Below, piece after piece: positions 6,457-12,969 of a stretch of DNA of 13,086 nt. Every line of letters begins with the position of its first letter. Position 1 is the first letter of the stretch. Origin of the DNA: JASHVB01 sp049522565. Its GTDB lineage: Bacteria > Pseudomonadota > Alphaproteobacteria > Acetobacterales > Acetobacteraceae. Made by a program: the position numbers and the translations under genes. The notes below the pieces were generated by a model. It worked only from the letters and a program-made list of their open reading frames with translations. It was not told the origin of the DNA and made no database searches. The DNA lies in assembly GCA_049522565.1 (NCBI GenBank), contig JBEKNT010000169.1:1-13086 (forward strand), written 5' to 3'.

Positions 6457-7107
6457 TCACAGTCCCCGCGCCAAGTGGCGTTCCAGCCGGCGGCTCAACA
6501 GCGTCAACGGAAAGCAAAGAACGAAATAAATTATCGCGACGATCATATAAATTCGGAATGACTCGAATGTGGAATTGACCAGGATCTGGCCGGCCCGGGT
6601 CAGTTCCGTAAAACCGATGATGGCGGTCAGCGATGTCGCCTTGATCAATTGTACCAAAAAGCCGACCGTCGGCGGCGTGGCAATGCGGATCGCCTGTGGA
6701 AACACGACGAGATGCAGGACCCGCAGCCGATGCAGGCCAAGCGCCGCGGCAGCGTCCCACTGGCCCCGCGATACCGACTGGATCGCTCCCTGCCATACCT
6801 CGCCCAGAAACGCTCCGGCGTTGAGCGAAAGCCCGATCGCCGCGGCGCTCAATGCCGATATTTCGAGATTGAAGTAGGTCGGCAGGAAGAACACCACAAA
6901 GAGCTGAATCAGCAACGGCGTGCCTTGAAACAGTTGCACATAGCCGCTAGCGACGGTGCGCAGCCACCGCGCCGGCGAGGTTCGCATCAATGCGACCAGC
7001 AGCCCGAGTGCGCCACCGCCGATGAAGGAAAAAGCCGAGAGCAGCAGGGTCCATTCTGTGGCGAAGAGCAGGTAGACAAAATCGCCCCAGCCGAAGGGGC
7101 GAATCAC
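6457..7107 (-). CDS. polar amino-acid ABC transporter permease (second)
   Basis: An inner-membrane permease of 216 residues of the HisM/GlnP type. It has about five hydrophobic segments, including the N-terminal LLLSAFSFIGGGALGLLVAL and the C-terminal IYMIVAIIYFVLCFPLTLL. The family motif LFQGTPLLIQLFVVFF is present. The cytoplasmic EAA loop that docks the ATPase appears as DAAAALGLHRLRVLHLVVFPQAI, with Gly and Pro at the expected places. The start ATG overlaps the stop of the first permease by 4 nt (ATGA, 7104-7107), so the two are translationally coupled and probably form a heterodimeric channel. It is the last gene of the operon; no ATP-binding subunit follows. Confidence 0.93.
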   Translation of the reverse strand: MIRPFGWGDFVYLLFATEWTLLLSAFSFIGGGALGLLVALMRTSPARWLRTVASGYVQLFQGTPLLIQLFVVFFLPTYFNLEISALSAAAIGLSLNAGAFLGEVWQGAIQSVSRGQWDAAAALGLHRLRVLHLVVFPQAIRIATPPTVGFLVQLIKATSLTAIIGFTELTRAGQILVNSTFESFRIYMIVAIIYFVLCFPLTLLSRRLERHLARGL

Positions 7108-7787
7108 TGGCCCGACCTGACGCTGTATTCGCGTGGCGGAAACACCAGAACCTCGATCGCCCAGAACACGGCGCGAAACCCGGTGGAGATCACGAGGTAG
7201 ATGGCCATCGCCGTCACATAGGTCTCTACGGTGCGAAAGGTCTTGGACTGTATATCGTTGGCAACCGCGGTCAGCTCATTGGCCGAGATCGTCGAGACCA
7301 CGCTCGATCCCAACAGCAGCAGAATGAACTGGCTGGTGAGGGCGGGATAGACCGACTGCACGGCCGGCGGCAGCGCGACCAGGAAGAACAATTGCAGCCG
7401 TGACAGGCCAAGCGAACGTCCAGCCTCGAGCTGACCGCGGGAGATGCGGTCGAGCCCCGCGCGCACGATCTCGATGCCGTAGGCCGAGACATTGAGGACC
7501 ATCGCGATGATGGCGGCGGTGTTGGCATCGAACCGCATACCGGCCGATGGAAAGCCGAAATAGATGACGAAGATCTGCACCAGGAACGGCGTGTTTCGTA
7601 TCGCCTCCACATAGGCGGTCACCACCAATCGCAGTGGCCGGGGCGCGTGCCGCAGCGCGTAGGCGCCGAGGATAGCGACGGCCAGTCCCAACCCCATGGA
7701 GATGGCGGAGAGGCGAATGGTCAGCCAAGCGCCCCACAGCATGTCTCCGAAATACGGAGCGATTTCGTTGAAGTTCAGGGGATTCAT
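7104..7787 (-). CDS. polar amino-acid ABC transporter permease (first)
   Basis: A 227-residue HisQ/GlnP-type inner-membrane subunit starting MNPLNFNEI. Motifs are the RNTPFLVQIFVIYFGFP segment and the EAA loop EAGRSLGLSRLQLFFLVALPPA. Five or so hydrophobic stretches end with AIYLVISTGFRAVFWAIEVLVF. I chose ATG 7787 because homologous permeases begin just before the first membrane segment. The frame stays open further upstream to 8000, but that part is the remnant of a binding-protein tail plus spacer. The ribosome site is weak. It overlaps the next permease by 4 nt. Partners are the periplasmic binding protein at 10236-11051 and an ATPase encoded elsewhere. Confidence 0.92.
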   Translation of the reverse strand: MNPLNFNEIAPYFGDMLWGAWLTIRLSAISMGLGLAVAILGAYALRHAPRPLRLVVTAYVEAIRNTPFLVQIFVIYFGFPSAGMRFDANTAAIIAMVLNVSAYGIEIVRAGLDRISRGQLEAGRSLGLSRLQLFFLVALPPAVQSVYPALTSQFILLLLGSSVVSTISANELTAVANDIQSKTFRTVETYVTAMAIYLVISTGFRAVFWAIEVLVFPPREYSVRSGQ

Positions 7788-7979
7788 GGGGCGATGGCTT
7801 CTCTGGGTGGGGGCGCGGCGCACACCGGCCGCCGAGCCTTCGGTTTCCCATGATCGGGATATTGGAAGGCTAACGCATCCCCTGAGCAACTGCCAACAAG
7901 AGAAGCGCTCATCCTGGCCGATGCGACCGCGACCGGCACAGGACGGAGACCATACGGGCCCGACATCGCCATCGGTCCC
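7788..7979. other. spacer upstream of permease genes, partly duplicated
   Basis: No gene is evident. Its right half (about 7931-7979) resembles the spacer just downstream of the intact binding-protein gene (about 10187-10235); for example both contain GACCGGCACA(A/G)GAC(A/G)GAG and ACATCGCCA(C/T)CGGT. Nothing recognisable lies in 7788-7870. Confidence 0.5.
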
Positions 7980-8036
7980 GAACACCGGCTGATCGGGCAT
8001 TGGGACGCTCGGCCATTTGCGGTGCAGCTTGTCGAT
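7931..8036 (-). repeat. diverged direct repeat, copy B
   Basis: Aligned by eye, this segment matches 10187-10295 at similar length. The strongest block is GCCATTTGCGGTGC(A/G)(A/G)CTT(A/G)TCGA, 22 of 24 identical. Weaker resemblance extends to about 7874. It contains the binding-protein remnant and the spacer after it. Confidence 0.7.
7980..8036 (-). pseudogene. remnant of an ABC binding-protein 3' end
   Basis: Nineteen codons on the minus strand read IDKLHRKWPSVPMPDQPVF, against LDKLHRKWLGIPMPELPVF at the end of the intact binding protein (13 of 19 identical). Where the intact gene has its TGA, this copy has GGG and the frame runs on into the spacer. The match begins exactly at the TAG stop of the OCD-family gene (8037-8039), so the break point is sharp. 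There is no start or body, so it is non-functional. It marks an old binding-protein/permease junction. Confidence 0.8.
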
Positions 8037-8996
8037 CTAAAGCTGGACTACCTTGCCCAGCCTTTTGCATTCTCTCAAAATCATCTCTGCCAGGAAGATA
8101 TCTTGCAGGGCAATACCGGAACTATCGAATATCGTGATGTCTTCGTCAGACTGGCGCCCAGGTTTCCTCCCGATTGCGACATCGCCCAGTGCATCCAGAT
8201 GAACGCTGCCCGACGAAATTTCTGTGGCGACGTGCTGAAACTCCCCCACCTCTGTCGACTGAGAAACGAGGTCGGCGAACAACTTGCTCCGACGCAGGAG
8301 TTCGACGGGCAATTCCTGCTTTCCGCGATCGTCGGCCCCCATGCAGGACACATGGGTTCCCTTTCTGACCCAGGCGTCGTCGAAAAGCGGCTGCTTCGAC
8401 CCTGTGATGGTCACCACGATGTCGCTGTTCTCGCACGCTTCTCGCGCGGTTGATTGACAGGCACCGATGCCGGAGGCGCGGAAACGCGCTACCAGTGCGT
8501 CGCCGCGGTCTGCGGTCCGATTGACGACGTATACCTGCGTTATGGGGCGGACCTCACAAATCGCCATCACCTCGTGAAAGGCTTGGAACCCTGCCCCGAA
8601 AACTGCAAGTGTATTGGCGCCCCGCCGCGCCAGCAGCTCTACCGCCAGTGCGTCCGCGGCCGATGTCCGGTAGGCATTGGCCGCACTGGTTTGCACCATC
8701 GCTTCGACACGACCCGAGGCGTCATCGAGAAACAGGACCATCGAGCTACCGCGCGACAAACCGACGTTGTCGCTCGATGGCCAATAGGCTCCCACTTTCA
8801 TCCCGGTCAAATTGGCCGCATTCACCCGAGCGGCCTTAACAGAAAAGCGGTGTCGGGGATCGCGGCCAGTGCCCTGCAGCGTTGGAAACGACACCGCATT
8901 GCCGTCAGCAGCAGCAATGAAAGCGTTTCGCACGGCAGTCAGTGCCATGGAACGTGTCACCAGACCCTGGGAGATGTCCTCGGGCACGAACAGCAC
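8037..8996 (-). CDS. ornithine cyclodeaminase / mu-crystallin family protein
   Basis: A 319-residue NAD(P)-binding protein of the OCD family, which includes ornithine cyclodeaminase, ketimine and pyrroline-carboxylate reductases, archaeal alanine dehydrogenase and iminosuccinate reductase (BhcD). Visible signatures are FSVKAA (Lys54), TGMKVGAYWP (Lys67), AYRTSAADALA (Arg110), the dinucleotide loop FGAGFQAF (133-140) and GADDRGKQELP (220-230). The GTG start at 8996 lies 8 nt past the aldolase stop, with GGAG 9 nt upstream inside the end of the aldolase gene. The pair is almost certainly co-translated. Position beside a PLP aldolase and amino-acid permeases suggests reduction of an imine or 2-oxo acid, or an amino-acid deaminating step. 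The exact reaction cannot be called from the sequence. Confidence 0.92.
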   Translation of the reverse strand: MLFVPEDISQGLVTRSMALTAVRNAFIAAADGNAVSFPTLQGTGRDPRHRFSVKAARVNAANLTGMKVGAYWPSSDNVGLSRGSSMVLFLDDASGRVEAMVQTSAANAYRTSAADALAVELLARRGANTLAVFGAGFQAFHEVMAICEVRPITQVYVVNRTADRGDALVARFRASGIGACQSTAREACENSDIVVTITGSKQPLFDDAWVRKGTHVSCMGADDRGKQELPVELLRRSKLFADLVSQSTEVGEFQHVATEISSGSVHLDALGDVAIGRKPGRQSDEDITIFDSSGIALQDIFLAEMILRECKRLGKVVQL

Positions 8997-9002
8997 CGCA
9001 CT

Positions 9003-10082
9003 TCACTCCGGAACCCGTAACGTCGTAATAAAGTTGTCGACATCCTCTTCGGAACCGTCGAACCGGCACACCAGCCGAATCAACCGCGGACCGCGGCGAA
9101 GGAATTGGATCCCGTTCTTGATCAGTTGATCTATCTTGTTCTCCGGAAGAGCCAGGTAGACCTCGTTTGCGTCAACTGGCGCGGCGAGACCGACGCCTGG
9201 AATGCCAGCGATATTCGCCGCGAGACGTGCGGCCAGGTCGTTGGCCCTGCGCGCAGACCTGAGATAAAGCTCGTCCCGGACGTAGGCGAGCAACTGTGCG
9301 GCCGGGAATCGCATCTTGGACCATGTGTGTCCACCGCGACGGATTCGGTACGACAGATCCTCCACAAGATCGGGGTTGAAAACCACGATCGCGTCGGCAT
9401 TCAGGCCGCCGTTCTTTGTGCAACCAAACGACAGGACGTCGACGCCGACACGCCACGTCGCAGCAGCCGGCGAACAGCCAAGCGTTACCAGCGCGTTCGC
9501 GAAGCGGGCACCATCCATATGGATCTTCAGCCGATGAGAGCGTGCCACTTCGGCAATCGCAGCGAGTTCATCGAGCCGATAGACCGTCCCGAATTCCGTT
9601 GCTTGCGTAAGGGATACGGCTGCGGGTTGCGACCGGTTCCTGATCCCGACGCCCGCGGTAGCGACTGCATTGGCCAGAGCCGAAGCCTGCAGACGATACC
9701 CATCGCCTTCCAAAGGGAGCAGTTTTGCGCCGCCCGTCAGGAGTTCGGTCGCGCCGGCTTCAGAGGTATGAATGTGAGCGGCGCTATGACAGTAGATCGC
9801 ACCATATGGCGGCGTCAGTGCCGATAGAGCGAGGGCATTCGCAGCGGTGCCTGTACCGATCGGAAACACGGTCACTTTCGCCTCAAATACCTCGCTGAAG
9901 CGATCGTCCAGCATTGCACTCACCTGGTCGTCGCCATAGGGCGCCGCGGTGCCAGCGTTGGCCGCGAGCGTTGCCGCGATGATTTCCGGGCTGACCGACG
10001 CGACATTGTCGCTGCGGAAATCGATAACCCGCTGCGCATTCGCGTGCACGTGGCCTGGTTCGCTGCCGATCAGGTTTGTCAT
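9003..10082 (-). CDS. low-specificity L-threonine aldolase-type PLP enzyme
   Basis: A 359-residue fold-type I PLP enzyme of the beta-eliminating lyase/threonine aldolase family, expected to cleave beta-hydroxy-alpha-amino acids to glycine and an aldehyde, or a related aldol reaction. Motifs are DFRSDNVASVSPEI (21-34), APYGDD (47-52), the cofactor-stacking His103 in SAAHIHTSEAGA, HMDGARFANA (188-197; Asp190 and Arg193) and FGCTKNGG with Schiff-base Lys223. The pattern fits the Pseudomonas-type branch better than E. coli LtaE. ATG 10082 has a weak ribosome site. It sits 153 bp after the binding-protein gene and 6 nt before the OCD-family gene. As part of a transport operon it probably acts on the imported amino acid; that is inference. 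Confidence 0.92.
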   Translation of the reverse strand: MTNLIGSEPGHVHANAQRVIDFRSDNVASVSPEIIAATLAANAGTAAPYGDDQVSAMLDDRFSEVFEAKVTVFPIGTGTAANALALSALTPPYGAIYCHSAAHIHTSEAGATELLTGGAKLLPLEGDGYRLQASALANAVATAGVGIRNRSQPAAVSLTQATEFGTVYRLDELAAIAEVARSHRLKIHMDGARFANALVTLGCSPAAATWRVGVDVLSFGCTKNGGLNADAIVVFNPDLVEDLSYRIRRGGHTWSKMRFPAAQLLAYVRDELYLRSARRANDLAARLAANIAGIPGVGLAAPVDANEVYLALPENKIDQLIKNGIQFLRRGPRLIRLVCRFDGSEEDVDNFITTLRVPE

Positions 10083-10186
10083 ATCACTTAACGACCCCGA
10101 GCGCAGGCGGTAGCAACGATCGCCCCTCGGTCAATCGCATCCAGGCTGCCAACACAAGACGGCCTCAACCACGTCTGCGCAATGCC

Positions 10187-10295
10187 GACCGGCACAAGAC
10201 AGAGCCCGTCATTAGGTCTCCACATCGCCACCGGTTCAGAAAACCGGCAGTTCCGGCATAGGAATGCCCAGCCATTTGCGGTGCAACTTATCGAG
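10187..10295 (-). repeat. diverged direct repeat, copy A
   Basis: This copy holds the last 19 codons of the intact binding-protein gene plus about 50 bp of spacer, and is matched by 7931-8036. The two copies are in the same orientation and bracket the aldolase and OCD-family genes. Confidence 0.7.
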
Positions 10296-11051
10296 TTCGC
10301 CGCTGAGCTTGATCTGGTACAGGAATGTGTTGATCCAGTGCTCGAACTCGAACGCGTCCAGCCGCACGGCGATGGCATTGGCCTGACGCTTCAGCACGAT
10401 CTTGGGTTCGATCTCCAGGCTGGGATTGGCTTTGGCGATTTCGCCCATCAGGATGGTACTGTCCGCCCAGGCGTCGGCCAGACCGGTGACCAACGCCTTC
10501 GCCGGCGCCATCTCGCCGTCGAAACGCATGATCTTGGCCCCTGGCGGGGCAATGGCATCGATATAGCCCTCCTGCGAGCTGCCGCGCGCGACCGCCACGC
10601 TGACGGTGGTCAGTTGCTGAATATCCGTCAGTGCCAGCTTCTTCGGGGCGAAGATGGCAACGTCCACGGCTACGTAAGGATCGGTGAACATCACCTGCTT
10701 GGAGCGTTCCGGCGTGATGCCCAGGCTGGCGATCAGTACGTCGATTTTCTTCGTCTGCAGGTAGGGGATGCGGTTCTGGTTGGCGACGGGGACGATCACC
10801 GCCTCGACACCCATGTACTTTGCCATGAGCTTGGCGAGATCGATATCGAAGCCATCGGCCTTCTGCTGGTCGTTCATGAATCCGAACGGTGGAAAATCCA
10901 CCAAGGAGCCGATGACAAGCGTCTTCTTCGCAAGGATCTCGGCGATGGTCTGGGCATGGCCTGAAGCCGCCCCAAGAACGCAACTGCCGAACGCCACAGC
11001 CAGCGTCACCACAGCCAGCCGGACCCAGCCCAAGCCAACCCGAACCCTCAT
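10236..11051 (-). CDS. periplasmic amino-acid ABC transporter substrate-binding protein
   Basis: A 271-residue family-3 solute-binding protein. It has a signal peptide (basic MRVRVG, a hydrophobic core, and a likely cut after SGHA at residue 33), so the product is periplasmic. The binding-protein pattern follows: LVDFPPFGFMN, GFDIDLAKLMAKYMG, IASLGITPERSKQVMFTDPY (Arg117 is the usual carboxylate ligand) and, near 194-198, AWADS for the amino-group Asp. Start ATG 11051 follows GGAGGG with about 5 nt spacing; the frame is open upstream but lacks a comparable site. It is the first gene of the operon that runs to 6457. Its 3' end is duplicated as a remnant at 7980-8036. The ligand is an amino acid or close relative, identity unknown. 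Confidence 0.94.
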   Translation of the reverse strand: MRVRVGLGWVRLAVVTLAVAFGSCVLGAASGHAQTIAEILAKKTLVIGSLVDFPPFGFMNDQQKADGFDIDLAKLMAKYMGVEAVIVPVANQNRIPYLQTKKIDVLIASLGITPERSKQVMFTDPYVAVDVAIFAPKKLALTDIQQLTTVSVAVARGSSQEGYIDAIAPPGAKIMRFDGEMAPAKALVTGLADAWADSTILMGEIAKANPSLEIEPKIVLKRQANAIAVRLDAFEFEHWINTFLYQIKLSGELDKLHRKWLGIPMPELPVF

Positions 11052-11168
11052 GTCACCCTCCACTGCCCGACGTGGATGCAGCCCGGTCCGGTAATGCAAC
11101 ATGCAATTCCGCGGCCGGTTTATGGTTTCTTGCTCGCGCGTCTCCCAGGAAACGGCAATTGCGCCAGT

Positions 11169-11193
11169 ATCATACACCGGCGTAGCACGCCGG
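11169..11193 (-). promoter_or_regulatory. candidate promoter with palindromic operator, transport operon
   Basis: On the minus strand TATGAT (11169-11174) is a good -10 element. A perfect inverted repeat CCGGCGT-AGC-ACGCCGG (11177-11193) fills the space directly upstream, where a -35 spacer would be. A protein bound there would sit on the promoter. The -35 match is poor, so activation or a weak basal promoter is possible. The palindrome is seen; its role is inference. Confidence 0.35.
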
Positions 11194-11213
11194 AAATACA
11201 TAACTGCGATTAG

Positions 11214-11236
11214 AGCAATAGACTTTTGCTATCGCT
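11214..11236. promoter_or_regulatory. candidate LysR-type operator dyad
   Basis: AGCAATAG (11214-11221) and CTATCGCT (11229-11236) are inverted with one mismatch around ACTTTTG. The core ATAG-N7-CTAT has the T-N11-A spacing of LysR-family boxes and lies in the divergent intergenic region, a standard location for such sites. No regulator gene is in the window. Confidence 0.35.
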
Positions 11237-11336
11237 TGCGTTGTTGAGATGGCAACTCTCGCACCATAAGCTGGCCATCGAGCAACCGCCGTTCACCCGT
11301 GGCCGGGAGCGTTGCAGGAAGCAGGACCGGAAGAGC

Positions 11337-12257
11337 ATGCCAGGCAGATCAGCGGGCGCGCGGCTGCGTGCCCTTCTCACGGCGCAGCCGATTGTCGTCG
11401 CCCCCGGCGTGTGGGACGGTCTGTCAGCCCGCCTGGTGGCCGAAGCCGGTTTTGCCGCAGCTTACTGCACCGGCGGCGGCATCGCGCGCGGGCGGGGCTG
11501 GCCGGATCTGGGCCTGGTGACCCTGAGCGAACTCGCCGCCACGGTCAGCAACATCGCCGAGGTCTGCGACCTGCCGCTGATCGTCGATCTCGATTCCGGT
11601 TTCGGCAATGTCCTGAACATTCGCCGCGGCGTCGGGCTGATAGAGCATGCGGGCGCAGCGGCGTTGCACATCCAGGATGTGGAGGTACCGCGTCGTGGCG
11701 CGACCGCCGACATCATTCCCGTGCCGGCGATGATCGGCCGGCTGCGCGCGGCAGCCGATGCCAGGCGCGACGAGGATTTCCTGATCATCGCCCGCACGGA
11801 TGTCGGCCCGCTGCTGGGGCTCGACGCCGCGATCGTGCGCGCCAACCAATACGTCGAGGCTGGCGTCGACATGGTTTATGTCGAGGGGATGGTCTCCCGC
11901 GCCGACGTGGAACTGGTGGCACGGCAGGTCGGCGGAACCAAGCTGGTCAGCCTGAACAAGGGCGAAACAGTGCTGATGCCTCCAGCCGAACTCGCCGAAC
12001 TGGGCTTCCGTCTGCTGACCCATCCCGCCGACGCGCAGCTCGCCGCGATCGCTGCCATGCGCCGGTTGCTGCAACATCTGAAGCGCGCAGGCACTACGGC
12101 TGAATTCGAGCCGATGGCGAGCTTTCCAGAGCGCGAGGCGATTGTTGGCCTCGCGGACGCACAGGGCACCGCGGCCCGCTTCCTCGATCCAGCAACGGTC
12201 GCGCCGCCGTCGCACCCCGGGGCCGGGACCGAACAAAGTCATCAGGAGGCCGTATGA
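11337..12257 (+). CDS. isocitrate lyase/PEP mutase family protein (oxaloacetate decarboxylase-like)
   Basis: A 306-residue TIM-barrel protein of the ICL/PEP mutase superfamily, whose members cleave or form C-C or P-C bonds in 2-oxo acids (methylisocitrate lyase, dimethylmalate lyase, oxaloacetate decarboxylase, PEP mutase). Seen: PGVWDGLSARL (23-33), the metal-binding strand IVDLDSGFGN (82-91; usually D-x-D-T-G-Y-G), HIQDVEVPRRGA (111-122), IARTDV (151-156) and YVEG (181-184). The mobile loop lacks the K(K/R)CGH signature of true isocitrate and methylisocitrate lyases, so lyase activity on those is unlikely. Start ATG 11337 follows GGAAG; an upstream TTG extension to 11226 would run through the regulatory dyad. 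Its stop overlaps the next gene (ATGA), so it is coupled to the RraA-family gene. Regulation is probably through the divergent region. Confidence 0.88.
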   Translation: MPGRSAGARLRALLTAQPIVVAPGVWDGLSARLVAEAGFAAAYCTGGGIARGRGWPDLGLVTLSELAATVSNIAEVCDLPLIVDLDSGFGNVLNIRRGVGLIEHAGAAALHIQDVEVPRRGATADIIPVPAMIGRLRAAADARRDEDFLIIARTDVGPLLGLDAAIVRANQYVEAGVDMVYVEGMVSRADVELVARQVGGTKLVSLNKGETVLMPPAELAELGFRLLTHPADAQLAAIAAMRRLLQHLKRAGTTAEFEPMASFPEREAIVGLADAQGTAARFLDPATVAPPSHPGAGTEQSHQEAV

Positions 12258-12940
12258 TGCCGGCAGATCCCATCCCCGACCTGATCGTCCGCCGCCACTT
12301 TCCGCGCCCCTCGGTTCCCGCTGTCATGCGCGGCGCGCCGATCGGCTTCGTGGTCGATGCCCAGGGGCGATTCGGCGGGCTGGATCATCGCATCAAGCCG
12401 GTCACCTCGCTCGCGGCGTTCTGTGGTCCGGCGCTGACCGTGCTGTGCCGGGAGGGCGACAACCTGGGCGCCCATGTCGCACTCAACTACATCGAGCCTG
12501 GCGATGTCGTGGTGATCAGCGCCGGCGGATTTGAGCGCGTGGCGGTGATCGGCGAAAAATGGGCCGGCATGGCAAGGAACAAGGGCGCGGTTGCCATTGT
12601 TGTCGATGGCATGGCGCGGGATTCCGCCGGACTTGCCCGCGTGCCGGTCCCGATCTTCGCGCGGGGCGTGACGCCGAATTCCAGCTTCAAGCATGGACCC
12701 GGCCAGATCGGCGTGCCGATCAGCGTCGGCGGGATCGCGATCAGCGCGGGCGATATGATCTGCGGCGATGCGGACGGTGTCGTCGCCGTCGCGGCCTACC
12801 AGCTTGACGCCGTGGCAGCGCGGTTGGCCGACATCATCAAGCGTGAGACCGAGATGTTCGAGGCGATCCAAAGTGGCGGCCAGAAGCCGCCGGAGATGGC
12901 GGTCATCGGCACGGAATCACGCATCGCCTTCATCGACTGA
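12254..12940 (+). CDS. RraA / HMG-aldolase family protein
   Basis: A 228-residue protein of the RraA-like family, which includes the metal-dependent 4-hydroxy-4-methyl-2-oxoglutarate/4-carboxy-4-hydroxy-2-oxoadipate aldolase (also oxaloacetate decarboxylase) and the RNase E inhibitor RraA. The enzyme signature is visible: IGEKWAGMARNKGAVAIVVDGMARD (99-123), with Glu101, Arg122 and the metal-ligand Asp123, and a downstream GDMICGDADGVVAV (166-179). These catalytic residues favour an aldolase/decarboxylase over the RNase E regulator. AGGAGG (12244-12249) serves either of two adjacent ATGs: 12254 overlaps the previous gene by 4 nt, 12257 by 1 nt with better spacing. It shares an operon with the PEP mutase-family gene, and both enzyme types use oxaloacetate-like substrates. 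Confidence 0.88.
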   Translation: MMPADPIPDLIVRRHFPRPSVPAVMRGAPIGFVVDAQGRFGGLDHRIKPVTSLAAFCGPALTVLCREGDNLGAHVALNYIEPGDVVVISAGGFERVAVIGEKWAGMARNKGAVAIVVDGMARDSAGLARVPVPIFARGVTPNSSFKHGPGQIGVPISVGGIAISAGDMICGDADGVVAVAAYQLDAVAARLADIIKRETEMFEAIQSGGQKPPEMAVIGTESRIAFID

Positions 12941-12969
12941 TACTAAACAATCGTCCGGGAACAATCGAA

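Larger units (their letters stand above)
11052..11336. other. divergent control region between operons
   Basis: 285 bp separate the starts of the binding-protein gene (minus) and the PEP mutase-family gene (plus). It is visibly more AT-rich at 11165-11240 than the coding DNA and contains two separate palindromes and a candidate minus-strand -10 box, described individually. I see no small gene in it. Confidence 0.6.

Noticed and set aside
5975..6796. 273-residue minus-strand frame across 6059-6456
   Set aside because: It overlaps both the DUF364 gene and the permease, has no recognisable domain and no ribosome site, so the interval is treated as non-coding.
7788..8000. N-terminal extension of the first permease to 8000
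   Set aside because: The added 71 residues are the run-on of the binding-protein remnant and spacer, not a permease domain; homologous permeases start near 7787.
11226..11336. Upstream start for the PEP mutase-family gene at 11226
   Set aside because: It would place the candidate LysR-type dyad inside coding sequence and adds residues with no family match; ATG 11337 has a ribosome site and fits the family length.
11337..12257. True isocitrate or methylisocitrate lyase (aceA/prpB)
   Set aside because: The K(K/R)CGH catalytic loop is missing and no glyoxylate or methylcitrate genes are adjacent.
12254..12940. RraA as regulator of ribonuclease E
   Set aside because: The Glu and Arg-Asp residues of the aldolase branch are present and the gene is in a metabolic pair, so the enzyme call is preferred.
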